Below, piece by piece: positions 1-10,539 of a stretch of DNA of 64,000 nt; the first letter of the stretch is position 1; each line of letters opens with the position of its first letter. The notes under the pieces are model-generated. The model had not been told where the DNA came from. It was given only the letters and a program-made list of their open reading frames with translations, and did not search any database. This DNA comes from Nocardioides marmoriginsengisoli (GTDB lineage: Bacteria; Actinomycetota; Actinomycetes; Propionibacteriales; Nocardioidaceae): contig NZ_RJSE01000001.1 in assembly GCF_003725695.1 (NCBI RefSeq), positions 124,001 through 188,000 of the forward strand, read 5' to 3'. Both the position numbers and the translations under genes were made by a program.

Positions 1-507
1 GACAAGGGGCCGGGCGAGTACGGCGTCCTCGGCTCGACGCTCGCGCTCGGCTCGCTGACGGCGGCCCTGCTCGGCGCGCGACGGGTCGGCAAGCCGCGCC
101 CCCACTGGGTGATCTTCGCCGGCCTCGGGTTCGGTGCCGTCGAGGTCGGACTCGGCCTGATGCCGTCGTACCTCGCCTTCGCGGTGGCCACGCCGCTGCT
201 CGGCTTCTTCCTGCTGACGATGCTCAACTCTGCCAACACCAGCGTGCAGCTCAGCGTCGCCCCGGCGATGCGCGGCCGGGTGATGGCGCTGTACATGATG
301 GTGGTGATGGGCGGGACCCCGATCGGCGCGCCGATCGTCGGCTGGGTCGGCGCCGAGTTCGGTGCCCGCTGGACGCTGATCGGCGGGGGCGCGATGTCGA
401 TCCTCGGGGTGCTGATCGCGGCGGTGGTCTTCGGCGGCAGCTCGAACCCGTTGCGCCGGCGCCGCTCGGTCGCCTCCGAGGCCGAGGTCGAGGCGGCGCT
501 CGCCTAG
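1..507 (+). CDS. MFS transporter, C-terminal part (5' end outside window)
   Basis: The reading frame is open from base 1, so only the last 168 residues are visible. They hold about four to five hydrophobic helices, with the loop RGRVMALYMMV typical of the second half of 12-TM MFS exporters of the EntS/MFS_3 type, and end in an Arg-rich then Glu/Ala-rich cytoplasmic tail. The substrate cannot be told. The TAG stop is also the start of a TAGACT -10 box for the next small gene. Confidence 0.85.
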   Translation, partial: DKGPGEYGVLGSTLALGSLTAALLGARRVGKPRPHWVIFAGLGFGAVEVGLGLMPSYLAFAVATPLLGFFLLTMLNSANTSVQLSVAPAMRGRVMALYMMVVMGGTPIGAPIVGWVGAEFGARWTLIGGGAMSILGVLIAAVVFGGSSNPLRRRRSVASEAEVEAALA

Positions 508-510
508 ACT
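505..510 (+). promoter_or_regulatory. -10 box TAGACT for a leaderless transcript
   Basis: TAGACT lies exactly 6 nt before the ATG at 517 and shares its TAG with the stop codon of the upstream transporter. This TANNNT-N6-start layout recurs throughout the window and predicts transcription starting at the A of the ATG. Confidence 0.5.
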
Positions 511-516
511 CGCCGC

Positions 517-603
517 ATGAATCCCCGGTACCGACGCCTGGTGATCACGGGCGCCCTGGTGGGGCTGATCGTCATCGTCGTGGTCTCGAAGCTCGTCAGG
601 TGA
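517..603 (+). CDS. 28-residue single-pass membrane peptide
   Basis: A very short frame starting MNPRYRRLVITGAL and ending SKLVR. It has a basic N-terminus, one hydrophobic segment of about 17 residues (roughly 9-25) and a short basic tail, so it should sit in the membrane as a single helix. Its TGA stop overlaps the GTG start of the methyltransferase (GTGA, 600-603), implying translational coupling, and a leaderless -10 lies just upstream. Function unknown. Support is the promoter spacing, the coupling overlap and the positive-inside helix. Confidence 0.6.
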   Translation: MNPRYRRLVITGALVGLIVIVVVSKLVR

Positions 604-1787
604 TCGAGCCCCTCGCCCCCGCGCTGGACCGGGTCCGGGACCGGCTGCTCGACCCGGACTCGCTGATCCGGGCGCTGGCCGGCGGTCGCCGCAAGGGCCA
701 GCGGCCGTCCTGGACCCGGGTCGAGCTGCGCTACGTCGACCTGAAGGCCGGACGCCGCCTCCAGATCACCCGGTACGACGACACCCAGGCCCACGTCGCC
801 AACCACGGGCCGGAGGACGCTCCGCGTGCGGTGGACGAGCTGCTGGCCGAGCCGTTCGGCAACTGGCACGTCGAGACGGCCGCCGAGACGCTCCAGCTGC
901 GGGTGACCAAGGGCGGTGAGGCTGCGGTCGGGACCACCGCCGGACCCGGGTCGGTCCCGGAGCGCAGCCACGACCGCAGCAAGGCCCGGATGCTCCCCGA
1001 GGACGACCCGGTCCTGGTCGCGCTCGGGATCAGTGACGCGGACGGCCGGGTCAAGCCGTCGCGGCGGGCCAAGTACCGCCAGGTGGAGGAGTTCCTCCGC
1101 GAGCTCGGGGCGAGCATCGACGACGCCCTGGCGGCGGTCCGGCTCCGGCCCACCGCCGAGTCCCCGCTGCAGGTCGTCGACCTCGGGTGCGGCAACGCCT
1201 ACCTCACGTTCGCGGCGCACGCCTGGCTGACGCGGGTGCGCGGCCTGCCGGTGCGCCTGGTCGGCGTGGACGTCAAGGAGCAGTCCCGGGCGCACAACAC
1301 CGGGGTCGCCGAACGGCTCGGCGTCGCCGACCAGGTCACCTTCGTGGTGGCCGGGATCGACGACGTCGTGCTGGAGACCGCGCCGGACGTGGTGCTGGCG
1401 CTGCACGCCTGCGACACCGCCACCGATGACGCGCTGGCCCGCGGGATCGGCTGGGAGGCGACGCTCATCCTGGCCGCGCCGTGCTGTCACAAGGACATCT
1501 CCCGGCAGCTGCGGGAACGGCCGGCCCCGGCGCCGTACACGTTGCTGACCCGGGACGGGATCCTGCGCGAGCGGCTGGCGGACACGCTCACCGACGCCCT
1601 GCGCGCCGCCCTCCTGCGGACGCGCGGCTACCGGACCGACGTGGTCGAGTTCGTCGACAGCGAGCACACGCCGCGCAACACCCTGATCCGGGCCGTGGCG
1701 ACCGGGTCGAGCGCCCCTGACGACGAGTACGTCGCGCTGACCAGCGCCTGGCAGGTCCGGCCCCGGCTGGCGGAGCTGCTCGGATGA
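600..1787 (+). CDS. Class I SAM-dependent methyltransferase, METTL25/GSTCD-like
   Basis: A 395-aa protein. The C-terminal half carries a class I methyltransferase fold with motif I VDLGCGNAYLTF near residues 195-206 and, further on, LAAPCCHKDISRQL, the Pro-Cys-Cys-His signature of the Methyltransf_32 group that includes eukaryotic METTL25 and GSTCD. The N-terminal about 130 residues look like a separate accessory domain. The substrate is unknown; the group is suspected to act on RNA or protein. It overlaps the 28-aa peptide upstream and the secreted protein downstream by 4 bp each, so the three form one operon. Confidence 0.75.
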   Translation: MIEPLAPALDRVRDRLLDPDSLIRALAGGRRKGQRPSWTRVELRYVDLKAGRRLQITRYDDTQAHVANHGPEDAPRAVDELLAEPFGNWHVETAAETLQLRVTKGGEAAVGTTAGPGSVPERSHDRSKARMLPEDDPVLVALGISDADGRVKPSRRAKYRQVEEFLRELGASIDDALAAVRLRPTAESPLQVVDLGCGNAYLTFAAHAWLTRVRGLPVRLVGVDVKEQSRAHNTGVAERLGVADQVTFVVAGIDDVVLETAPDVVLALHACDTATDDALARGIGWEATLILAAPCCHKDISRQLRERPAPAPYTLLTRDGILRERLADTLTDALRAALLRTRGYRTDVVEFVDSEHTPRNTLIRAVATGSSAPDDEYVALTSAWQVRPRLAELLG

Positions 1788-2722
1788 CCGTTGCCGGCGG
1801 CCTGCTCGGCGCCGTCCTGGTGGCTGCCGTCGCGGGAACACCGGTCTTCGCGTTCGACGACCCGGAGATCTCCGAGTCCAGCGGCCTGGTCGACCTCGGC
1901 GCGCTGATGGTCACCACCAACGACTCCGGCGGCGGTCCGCTGGTCTACGTGGTCGACAAGGCCGGGCGGACGGTCGGGCGGACCACGTACACCGACGAGG
2001 TCGTCGACGTCGAGGCGTTGGCGCCGGCCGGTCCGGACGAGGTCTGGGTCGGCGACATCGGCGACAACCGGGAGGCCCGGTCGCGGGTGCAGGTCTACCG
2101 GGTGCCGGTCGGGCGCGGCGACCGCACGGTCGCGGCGCCGTCGTACGACCTGGTCTATCCGGACGGTCCGCACGACGCCGAGTCGCTGCTGTACGGCCCC
2201 GACGGCCGGCTCCGGATCGTGACCAAGGGCATCATCGGCGGCCAGGTCTACGTGGCGCCGAAGAAGCTCGACCCGGACCGGCCGAACCGGCTCCGGGCCG
2301 GCCCGGACGTGTCGCTCTGGGCTACCGACGCGGCCCTGTTCCCCGACGGGAAGCACGTGATCGTGCGCGGCTACGGCAGCGCGATGGTCGCGAGGTTCCC
2401 GTCGTTCGAGCCGCTCGGGATGTTCGGCCTGCCGAACCAGGAGCAGGGCGAGGGGATCTCGGTCGGGAGTTCCGGCCGGATCCGGGTGAGCTCGGAGGGC
2501 GTGCACAGCCGGGTGCTCCAGGTCCGGTTGCCGGCGGAGATCCGGGCGAAGCTGGCGGACCGCCCCGAGTCGTCGCCCGGCCAGGACGCCACCCCGGCCA
2601 CGGGGCACGACGACGCGGTGAGCCTGACCGAACGCTGGGCGCTCCCGGTGGTCGGCGGAGTCCTGCTCGGAGGGGCGATCCTGACCGGGGTCCTCGGCTG
2701 GCTGATCCGGCGGCGCCACTAG
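1784..2722 (+). CDS. Membrane-anchored extracytoplasmic protein, probable beta-propeller
   Basis: A 312-aa protein with a hydrophobic signal (residues 1-23), an extracytoplasmic body and a C-terminal helix near 288-308 followed by RRRH, giving type I topology. The body has repeated short beta motifs (DEVWVGDIGDN, DGRLRIVTKG, DGKHVIVRGYG) reminiscent of NHL or SdiA-regulated-type propellers that monitor or bind ligands outside the cell. No catalytic motif is evident. The start overlaps the methyltransferase stop by ATGA. Confidence 0.65.
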   Translation: MTVAGGLLGAVLVAAVAGTPVFAFDDPEISESSGLVDLGALMVTTNDSGGGPLVYVVDKAGRTVGRTTYTDEVVDVEALAPAGPDEVWVGDIGDNREARSRVQVYRVPVGRGDRTVAAPSYDLVYPDGPHDAESLLYGPDGRLRIVTKGIIGGQVYVAPKKLDPDRPNRLRAGPDVSLWATDAALFPDGKHVIVRGYGSAMVARFPSFEPLGMFGLPNQEQGEGISVGSSGRIRVSSEGVHSRVLQVRLPAEIRAKLADRPESSPGQDATPATGHDDAVSLTERWALPVVGGVLLGGAILTGVLGWLIRRRH

Positions 2723-2774
2723 GGCGGGATCGGCGTACCTGTCGGTAGTCGCAGGCTCCGTTAAGGTGCGATCC

Positions 2775-3458
2775 GTGGACGCGAGTATGCAGCCCAAGCC
2801 GCCGAAGGGCCTCCGCGCGAGGCTCAACGCGAAGCTGAAGGCCAGGGTGCGCTACTGGGTGGACGGCGCGGAGATCGTGCACTGGGACGATCCACGGCAG
2901 CGGATCACCTGGGACGCCCCGTCGTACCCGACGGTCAAGCTGCTCGAGTCCTTCCGGGGCAAGGGGTCGGCCGTCCACCTCGGCGCGTACTCGGGCATGC
3001 ACTACACCGCCGTGGTGATCACCGGGGGCCAGCACCACCTCGACTGGGTGAGCATCATGCACGCCCACGAGGAGGACGGCCAGTGGTCGGTCCAGGAGGA
3101 GAACCTCATCGAACGCGGCCCGGTGCAGGTCGGCTCCGACGTCTGGGTCGGGTTCGAGGCGCTGATCATGTCCGGCGTCACCATCGGGCACGGTGCGGTC
3201 GTCGGAGCACGGGCCGTGGTGGCGAGCGACGTCGAGCCGTACTCGGTCGTCGTCGGCAACCCGGCCCGGCACGTGAAGTACCGCTTCGACGAGCCGACCC
3301 GCGAGGCCCTGCTCCGGATCTGCTGGTGGGACTGGGACAAGCGGAAGGTCGCCGCGCACAAGGACCAGATCCACGGCCCCGAGGTGGCGGCGTTCGTCGC
3401 CGCCCACGACCCGGCCCTCGGCACGCCGTCGTGCCCGGTCTGCGCCGCCGGCTGGTAG
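2775..3458 (+). CDS. CatB-type left-handed beta-helix O-acyltransferase
   Basis: About 227 aa. The centre has hexapeptide-repeat turns (VGSDVWVGFEALIMSGVTIGHGAVVGARAVV) and the C-terminus VVGNPARHVKYRF, the classic end of xenobiotic/CatB-type and sugar O-acetyltransferases using acetyl-CoA. A conserved-looking His lies at HAHEED. The acceptor is unknown; cell-surface sugars are as likely as antibiotics. I chose GTG 2775 because TAAGGT (2762-2767) stands 7 nt upstream; the alternative GTG at 2766 would lie inside that -10 box. Confidence 0.8.
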   Translation: MDASMQPKPPKGLRARLNAKLKARVRYWVDGAEIVHWDDPRQRITWDAPSYPTVKLLESFRGKGSAVHLGAYSGMHYTAVVITGGQHHLDWVSIMHAHEEDGQWSVQEENLIERGPVQVGSDVWVGFEALIMSGVTIGHGAVVGARAVVASDVEPYSVVVGNPARHVKYRFDEPTREALLRICWWDWDKRKVAAHKDQIHGPEVAAFVAAHDPALGTPSCPVCAAGW

Positions 3459-3460
3459 TC

Positions 3461-3540
3461 CCCGGGCATCGAGCTGTCCCCGGACAACGAGCAGGCCCCC
3501 GGGCATCGAGCAGTCCCCGGACATCGAGCTTGTCGAGATG
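3461..3540. repeat. Intergenic cluster of CATCGAGC repeats ending in a dispersed palindrome
   Basis: After the acyltransferase stop, the unit CCCCGGGCATCGAGC (or CCCCGGACATCGAGC) occurs about four times in variant form, ending in CATCGAGCTTGTCGAGATG (3522-3540). That last element is a copy of the dispersed inverted repeat also found near 22353, 22396, 29742 and 56142. No gene is seen here. Confidence 0.7.
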
Positions 3541-3560
3541 CCTGAACGTCGGGCAGGAAC

Positions 3561-4193
3561 TCAGCCCCCGGCAGCCGGCTTCGGCGCCTTCGGCGGCGGC
3601 TCGGCCAGCACCTCCATCGACCCCGGGATGATTCCCCGGCGCTCGGCCACCTTGCGGGCCGGGACGCCGAAGACGCAGGCGAAGTCGGCGACGTCGGAGA
3701 GCACCACCGAGTTCGCGCCCACCTGGGCGTAGTTGCCGATCGTCACCGGGCCGACCAGGACCGCGTTCGCGAGCACGATCGCGCCGTCGCCGACGACCGG
3801 GTAGTCGTCCTCGCCGGCGGGGGTGTCCGGCTGCTTCACGCCGGCGGTGACCGCGCCCCCGAAGGTGACGTTCGCCCCCATCCGCAGACCGTTGCCGATC
3901 ACGGTGCCGCTCGGGTGCGGCAGGAAGAAGCCGGGGCCGATGTCCATCCCGGGGACGAAGTCCGCGCTGAACAGGTACATCCCGACCGAGCGCCACAGGA
4001 ACGGTCGCCGGACCTTGCCCTTGCGGAAGCCGACCTGCTGGGCGCGTAGCACGACGCAGGCGAAGAGGCCCGGGTTGGAGATGCCGCGCAGGATGACCCG
4101 CAACCAGCCGCGCTCACCGGGGCGGTACCGGCCGAGGTCGGAGAAGACGAGATCTCGGAAGCTGAGGCCCTCGGAAGAGGTCACGATCGCCAT
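3561..4193 (-). CDS. Serine acetyltransferase-like hexapeptide acyltransferase
   Basis: About 210 aa. The core shows left-handed beta-helix turns (DIGPGFFLPHPSGTVIGNGLRMGANVTFGGAVTAG) as in CysE/serine O-acetyltransferase and NeuD/WcaF-type enzymes, with the His of LPHPSGTVIG in the catalytic place. The N-terminal helical region is shorter than in CysE, so a sugar or polyketide O-acyltransferase is possible. ATG 4193 is preferred because TACGGT lies 7 nt upstream on this strand; the GTG at 4202 overlaps that box. It lies downstream of serC in the same direction, separated by a large hairpin. Confidence 0.75.
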   Translation of the reverse strand: MAIVTSSEGLSFRDLVFSDLGRYRPGERGWLRVILRGISNPGLFACVVLRAQQVGFRKGKVRRPFLWRSVGMYLFSADFVPGMDIGPGFFLPHPSGTVIGNGLRMGANVTFGGAVTAGVKQPDTPAGEDDYPVVGDGAIVLANAVLVGPVTIGNYAQVGANSVVLSDVADFACVFGVPARKVAERRGIIPGSMEVLAEPPPKAPKPAAGG

Positions 4194-4206
4194 GGCGGAC
4201 ACCGTA

Positions 4207-4301
4207 GTCGAGTAGGCCCTTCTGGTCAGTCGAGTGGGCCCGTTCTGGTCGCAGGGGCGGACAGAACGGGCCCACTCAACGGGTATTAGGGCCTACTCGA
4301 C
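4207..4301 (-). terminator. Nested double inverted repeat between serC and the acyltransferase
   Basis: Two perfect stems lie one inside the other: outer GTCGAGTAGGCCCT (4207-4220) with 4288-4301, and inner GAGTGGGCCCGTTCTG (4232-4247) with 4262-4277. The two arms are related to each other (GTCGAGTRGGCCC), so the structure looks like a duplicated element inverted on itself. It fills the whole spacer after the serC stop and could terminate or attenuate serC transcription. There is no poly-T tract. Confidence 0.6.
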
Positions 4302-4306
4302 GTTGC

Positions 4307-5503
<1,197 letters not shown>

Positions 5504-5526
5504 CTAGGCATAACGGATAGGACCCG

Positions 5527-6021
5527 ATGGACGCGCACGACGCCGGCTGGCGCATCGAGCAGTGCCTGATCACCGACCCGGACGCCGCTCGCCTGGTCGA
5601 GGAGGTCCAGCTCGAGTACGTCGCCCGCTACGGCAGCCGGGACGACACCCCGCTGCTTCCCGGTTATTTCGAGCCGCCCTCGGGGGCGTTCTTCGTCGGC
5701 TACCTCGCGGACGTCCCGATCGCCACCGGTGCCTGGCGGCAGCGCGACGACGTCGACGCGCTCGGCAGCTCCCGGTCCGCCGAGGTCAAGCGGATGTACG
5801 TCGCCCCGGCCGGTCGCGGGCGCGGCCTCGCTCGGGCGGTGCTCGCCCACCTGGAAGCGACCGCGCGGGCGGCCGGTGCGGAGGTGATGGTCCTGGAGAC
5901 CGGGACCGGGCAGCCGGAGGCGCTGGCGCTCTACGCGTCCTCGGGGTACCAGCCGATCCCGGGCTTCGGCTACTACCGGAACTCGCCGCTGAACCGCTGC
6001 CTGGCACGGCGCCTGGACTGA
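5527..6021 (+). CDS. GNAT-family N-acetyltransferase
   Basis: 164 aa with a single GNAT fold. Motif A reads VKRMYVAPAGRGRGLARAVLAHLE, containing the R/Q-x-x-G-x-G/A acetyl-CoA loop, and motif B-like VLETGTGQPEALALYASSGY follows. An acidic early segment (LVEEVQLEYV) resembles enzymes acting on small amines or toxins. The substrate is unknown. It is divergent from serC with a spacer of about 100 bp that should hold both promoters. Confidence 0.85.
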   Translation: MDAHDAGWRIEQCLITDPDAARLVEEVQLEYVARYGSRDDTPLLPGYFEPPSGAFFVGYLADVPIATGAWRQRDDVDALGSSRSAEVKRMYVAPAGRGRGLARAVLAHLEATARAAGAEVMVLETGTGQPEALALYASSGYQPIPGFGYYRNSPLNRCLARRLD

Positions 6022-6071
6022 CGGCCCGGACGGACGGCCCGGGTCTACCAGCGGTCCGGCACACTGGCCCG

Positions 6072-6722
6072 GTGCCCGGCCTCCCCGACGTGAACAGCCT
6101 CGACCCCTACCTGGTCGTCGGCATCGCGGTCGCGCTGGTGCTGGTGCAGACGGCGCTGGTGATCGGCTTCCTGGTGCCGGGCGGCAAGGCGGCGGTGCTG
6201 ACCGGTGTCCTCGCCGGCCTCGGTCACGTCCCGGTGCTGGCGGCGCTCGCCGGCATCGTCGGCGCGGCGATCCTCGGGGCGGCCGTCGGCTACCTCCTCG
6301 GGCGGCGGTACGGCGACCGGATCTTCGAGCACCGCTGGCTCACCGGCCAGCGCCCGCGGATCGACGCGGCCCGGGACCTGCTCCGGCAGCGGGCCGGGTT
6401 CGCCCTGATGGCGGGCCGTTCGGTGGCGGTGCTGCGGGCCACCTCACCGGCACTGGCCGGCGCGTCCGGGGTGCCGGCGCGGCAGTTCCTGCTCTGGAAC
6501 GTCGCCGGTGCGCTGGTCTGGGGGAGCGCCATGGTGGGGCTCGGCTACCTCGGCGGCTCGTCGCTCGCGGGTGTCGTCGGCGATCTCCCGCCGGCCGTGC
6601 TGGCCGGGCTGGTGGTCGCGCTGCTCCTCGGCTCGCTGCTGGCCGTACGTCGTCGCGCCGGCCGTCGCGGCGCCTCGGGTCCCGACCGGGCGGCTCCGGC
6701 CGGGACCTCGGCCACGTCCTAG
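6072..6722 (+). CDS. DedA-family membrane protein (first copy)
   Basis: About 216 aa with five to six hydrophobic segments and the DedA/SNARE-associated region: FLVPGGKAAVLTGVLAGLG near the N-terminus and GRSVAVLRATSPALAGASG in the middle (the usual motif is F-x-R-F-x-P-x-x-R-x-x-x-P-x-x-A-G). Family members are linked to polyprenyl-phosphate recycling and membrane homeostasis. GTG 6072 has CACACT 6 nt upstream; GTG 6090 is an alternative. A second DedA gene lies at 11408. It overlaps the ABC permease gene by 4 bp at the 3' end. Confidence 0.85.
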   Translation: MPGLPDVNSLDPYLVVGIAVALVLVQTALVIGFLVPGGKAAVLTGVLAGLGHVPVLAALAGIVGAAILGAAVGYLLGRRYGDRIFEHRWLTGQRPRIDAARDLLRQRAGFALMAGRSVAVLRATSPALAGASGVPARQFLLWNVAGALVWGSAMVGLGYLGGSSLAGVVGDLPPAVLAGLVVALLLGSLLAVRRRAGRRGASGPDRAAPAGTSATS

Positions 6723-7614
6723 ACGACGTCGCGCCGTCGAACCAGCCAGAGGGCGATCAGCGGCAGCAGCACCAGGTAGCCGATCGTCGTCCAGAGCGCC
6801 TGCCCGGAGCCGACGGTGTCGAGCAGGCCCGGTGTGGTGTCCGGCCCGTCGACGCCGACCAGCTGGCCGACCAGCGAACCCATGACGGTCCCCGGCAGCA
6901 CGTGGGTGAAGGCCTCCACCCAGGAGAGCGAGCTGCCGACGCCGCGGAGCAGGTTCTCGATCACCAGACCCCAGACCAGGCCGAGGCCGACCGAGACCGC
7001 CGGGCCGCGGGCCAGCGTGCCGAGCAGGTAGCCGGCCATCGCCCAGGTCTCCATCACGAGCAGAGCGATGCCGTAGGAGTGCAGCATCTCGCCGAGCCCG
7101 GGCAGCGCCGTCGAGCCCGACTCGGCAAGGGCGACCGCGAGCGACATCGCGTAGTCGGTGACCAGCGTCGCGGTCACCACGCCCGCCACCAGGGTGCCCA
7201 GCGCGGCCAGCGATCCGATCGCGGTGCTGGTCCGGGAAGGTCCCTGGGTCAGCACGGTCTTCCACGAGCCCCAGCCGTAGCCGTTGCCGGCGACGATGGC
7301 GCCGAGCACCATCATGATCGCGCCGCCGAACATCGGCATCCCCTGCGGCAGGCTGGTCGGCAGGGCCGCCGGCAGCATGTCCGCCAGCAGGTCGGCACGG
7401 CTCTGGCCCTCGGTGGAGAAGTTGCTCTCGCCGCTGCTGTAGGTGAGGTAGTTGAAGAGGTAGGCGAACATCGCGTTCATCGCCAGCCAGGACCCGATGG
7501 TCACCCAGACTGCCGGCCACTTGCGTAGCCGGAGCAGCTCGGCCCGGGTGCTGCGGGCGATCTCGACGGGAGTGTCTGCCGCCGCGGTGGCGGCGCGGGG
7601 TGCGGTGGTCGTGC

Positions 7615-7618
<4 letters not shown>
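6719..7618 (-). CDS. ABC-2 type exporter permease
   Basis: 299 aa with about six hydrophobic helices and a start (EIARSTRAELLRLRKWPAVW) typical of ABC-2 permeases paired with a separate ATPase. Its start overlaps the stop of the ATPase gene by 4 bp (7615-7618), so the two are co-translated and form a full exporter. The divergent histidine kinase/response regulator pair is its likely regulator. The substrate is unknown; peptide antibiotics or lipids are plausible. Confidence 0.85.
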
Positions 7619-8568
<950 letters not shown>

Positions 8569-8698
8569 GGCACCACCCTGGCTCCGGCGCGGCCGGCCGG
8601 CGTCCGCCCGCAAGCGGGTCCGGCGTACGCAGGTTTGCGTACGCCGGGTACGCCGTTCAGGGGGCGCGGAGCCGGCCGGTCCGCCCTAGGGTCGAGGA

Positions 8699-9883
8699 GT
8701 GGACTTCCTGACGACCCGGTTGCGACGCGACTGGTGGCTGCTGCCGGTGCTGGCGATCTGCCTGATCGGCACCCTCAAGCGCGACGACGCCCACTTCACC
8801 CAGCCGACGAAGTACGCCGCGGTGCTGATCGTCGTCGCGGTGCTGGCGCTGCTGCTGCGCGAGGAGCTCCCCGAGGTGACCGTGCTGGTCAATGCCGGCG
8901 CCGTCGCTCTGTTCTTCGCGGCCAGCTTCGCCGACGGCCCGGTCTACCTGACCGTGCTGCTCAGCACCTTCGCACTCGCCTCCCGCAGGCCGCCCCGCTC
9001 CTGGCTCCCGTACGTCGGCGCCGCGCTCGTGCTGATCGTCGTCGGCCTGATCCACCGCGAGATCAGCATGAGCGTGAAGAGCACGCTCGGCAGCGTCGGC
9101 TGGATCAGCTGGTTCGTCACCATCGACCTGGCCGCGGCGGTGCTGGCGATGGCGATCCGCAACCGTCGCGAGACCAGCACCGAACGGGTCCGCCGGACCG
9201 AGACCGAGGAGCGGCTGCGGATGGCGCAGGACCTGCACGACGGGGTCGGGCACGGGCTGGCGGTGATCGCCATGCAGGCCGGGGTGGCGCTGCACGTGCT
9301 CGACCGAGACCCGGCCGCGGCCCGGCGTTCGCTGGAGGCGATCCGGGACACCAGCCGGGAGTCGCTGGACGCGCTCCGCGACGAGCTGACTCGGCTGGCG
9401 CCGCGGACCGCGCCCGGCTTGGTGGCGGGACCGATGGCGGGGGCCGCGACCGGCCCTGCCGGCACCGAGCCGGCGCCCCGGACGCCCCGCAACGGGCTCG
9501 CCGAGCTGGAGACCCTCGCGTCGCGGATCCGAGCCGGCGGGCTGGAGGTCGAGCTCGACATCGACGGCAGGGGTGCTGGACCTGGCGCCGAGGCCGTCGC
9601 CTACACGGTCGTCCAGGAGGCGCTGACCAACGTCCTGCGGCACGCGGGCGCCGGCACGGCGCGGGTGCGGGTCCGAGCCGGCGCCTCCCTGGAGGTCACC
9701 GTCGAGGACGACGGCAGCGGTCCGACGCCCGAGGCGCTCGACAGCTCCGGACTGGGTATTTCCGGGCTGGGTATTTCTGGGATGCGGTCCCGGGTGCAGG
9801 CCCTCGGCGGCACCCTGGAGACCGGGCCGGCCCCGGGCGGCGGGTTCCGGGTGCACGCGGTGATCCCGGGGGAGGCGCCGTGA
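8699..9883 (+). CDS. NarL-type sensor histidine kinase
   Basis: 394 aa. Four to five N-terminal membrane helices (residues 10-155) are followed by a HisKA_3 dimerisation helix with phospho-acceptor His180 in AQDLHDGVGHGL and an HATPase domain (N-box VVQEALTNVLRHA). A 15-bp in-frame tandem duplication repeats GLGIS just before GMRSRVQ, lengthening the ATP-lid region. The GTG start has TAGGGT 6 nt upstream. It overlaps the response regulator by GTGA and is divergent from the ABC exporter it probably controls. Confidence 0.92.
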   Translation: MDFLTTRLRRDWWLLPVLAICLIGTLKRDDAHFTQPTKYAAVLIVVAVLALLLREELPEVTVLVNAGAVALFFAASFADGPVYLTVLLSTFALASRRPPRSWLPYVGAALVLIVVGLIHREISMSVKSTLGSVGWISWFVTIDLAAAVLAMAIRNRRETSTERVRRTETEERLRMAQDLHDGVGHGLAVIAMQAGVALHVLDRDPAAARRSLEAIRDTSRESLDALRDELTRLAPRTAPGLVAGPMAGAATGPAGTEPAPRTPRNGLAELETLASRIRAGGLEVELDIDGRGAGPGAEAVAYTVVQEALTNVLRHAGAGTARVRVRAGASLEVTVEDDGSGPTPEALDSSGLGISGLGISGMRSRVQALGGTLETGPAPGGGFRVHAVIPGEAP

Positions 9884-10539
9884 TCAGGGTCGTGGTGGTC
9901 GACGACCAGGCCGTGGTCCGGATGGGTCTCGCGACGCTGATCGGGTCCGAGGACGGGGTCGAGTTGGTCGGCGAGGCGGCCGACGGCCGGGCCGGGCTCG
10001 CGATGATCCGGGCGCAGCGGCCCGACGTGGTGCTCAGCGACATCCGGATGCCGGTCCTGGACGGGCTCGGCCTGCTCCGCGACGTGGTCGCCGACCCGGA
10101 GCTGGGACACGTGCGGGTGGTGATGCTGACGACCTTCGAGCTCGACGAGTACGTCTTCGAGGCGCTCCGGCTCGGCGCCAGCGGGTTCCTGCTCAAGGAC
10201 GCCGACCCGGTCAGCCTGCTGGACGCGATCCGGGTGGTCGCCGACGGCGGCTCGTTGCTGGCGCCGTCGGTGACCCGGCGGGTGATCGAGCAGTTCGGCG
10301 CGGTCACCGCGACCCCGGACGCGAACCCCGACCTGACCGCCCGGATCGCCGAGCTCACCGAGCGCGAGCGGGAGATCGTCGGCTGGGTCGCGACCGGGCG
10401 CTCCAACCAGGAGATCGCCGCCGAGCTGGTGCTGAGTCCGGACACCGTGCGGACCCACGTCAGCCGGGCGATGGTGAAGCTTCGGGCACGCGACCGCGCC
10501 CAGCTGGTGGTCTTCGCGATCCAGTCCGGCCTCAGCTGA
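9880..10539 (+). CDS. NarL/LuxR-type response regulator
   Basis: 219 aa. The receiver domain has acidic pair DDQ, phospho-acceptor Asp54 in VVLSDIRMP and the conserved Lys in FLLKD. The LuxR HTH follows (ELTEREREIVGWVATGRSN and DTVRTHVSRAMVKL). The GTG start overlaps the kinase stop (GTGA), as usual for cognate pairs. It ends 8 bp inside the convergent PEP mutase-like gene. Confidence 0.93.
   Translation: MIRVVVVDDQAVVRMGLATLIGSEDGVELVGEAADGRAGLAMIRAQRPDVVLSDIRMPVLDGLGLLRDVVADPELGHVRVVMLTTFELDEYVFEALRLGASGFLLKDADPVSLLDAIRVVADGGSLLAPSVTRRVIEQFGAVTATPDANPDLTARIAELTEREREIVGWVATGRSNQEIAAELVLSPDTVRTHVSRAMVKLRARDRAQLVVFAIQSGLS

Noticed and set aside
2766-2774. GTG start three codons upstream for the CatB-like gene
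   Set aside because: It overlaps the TAAGGT -10 box; GTG 2775 fits the leaderless spacing.
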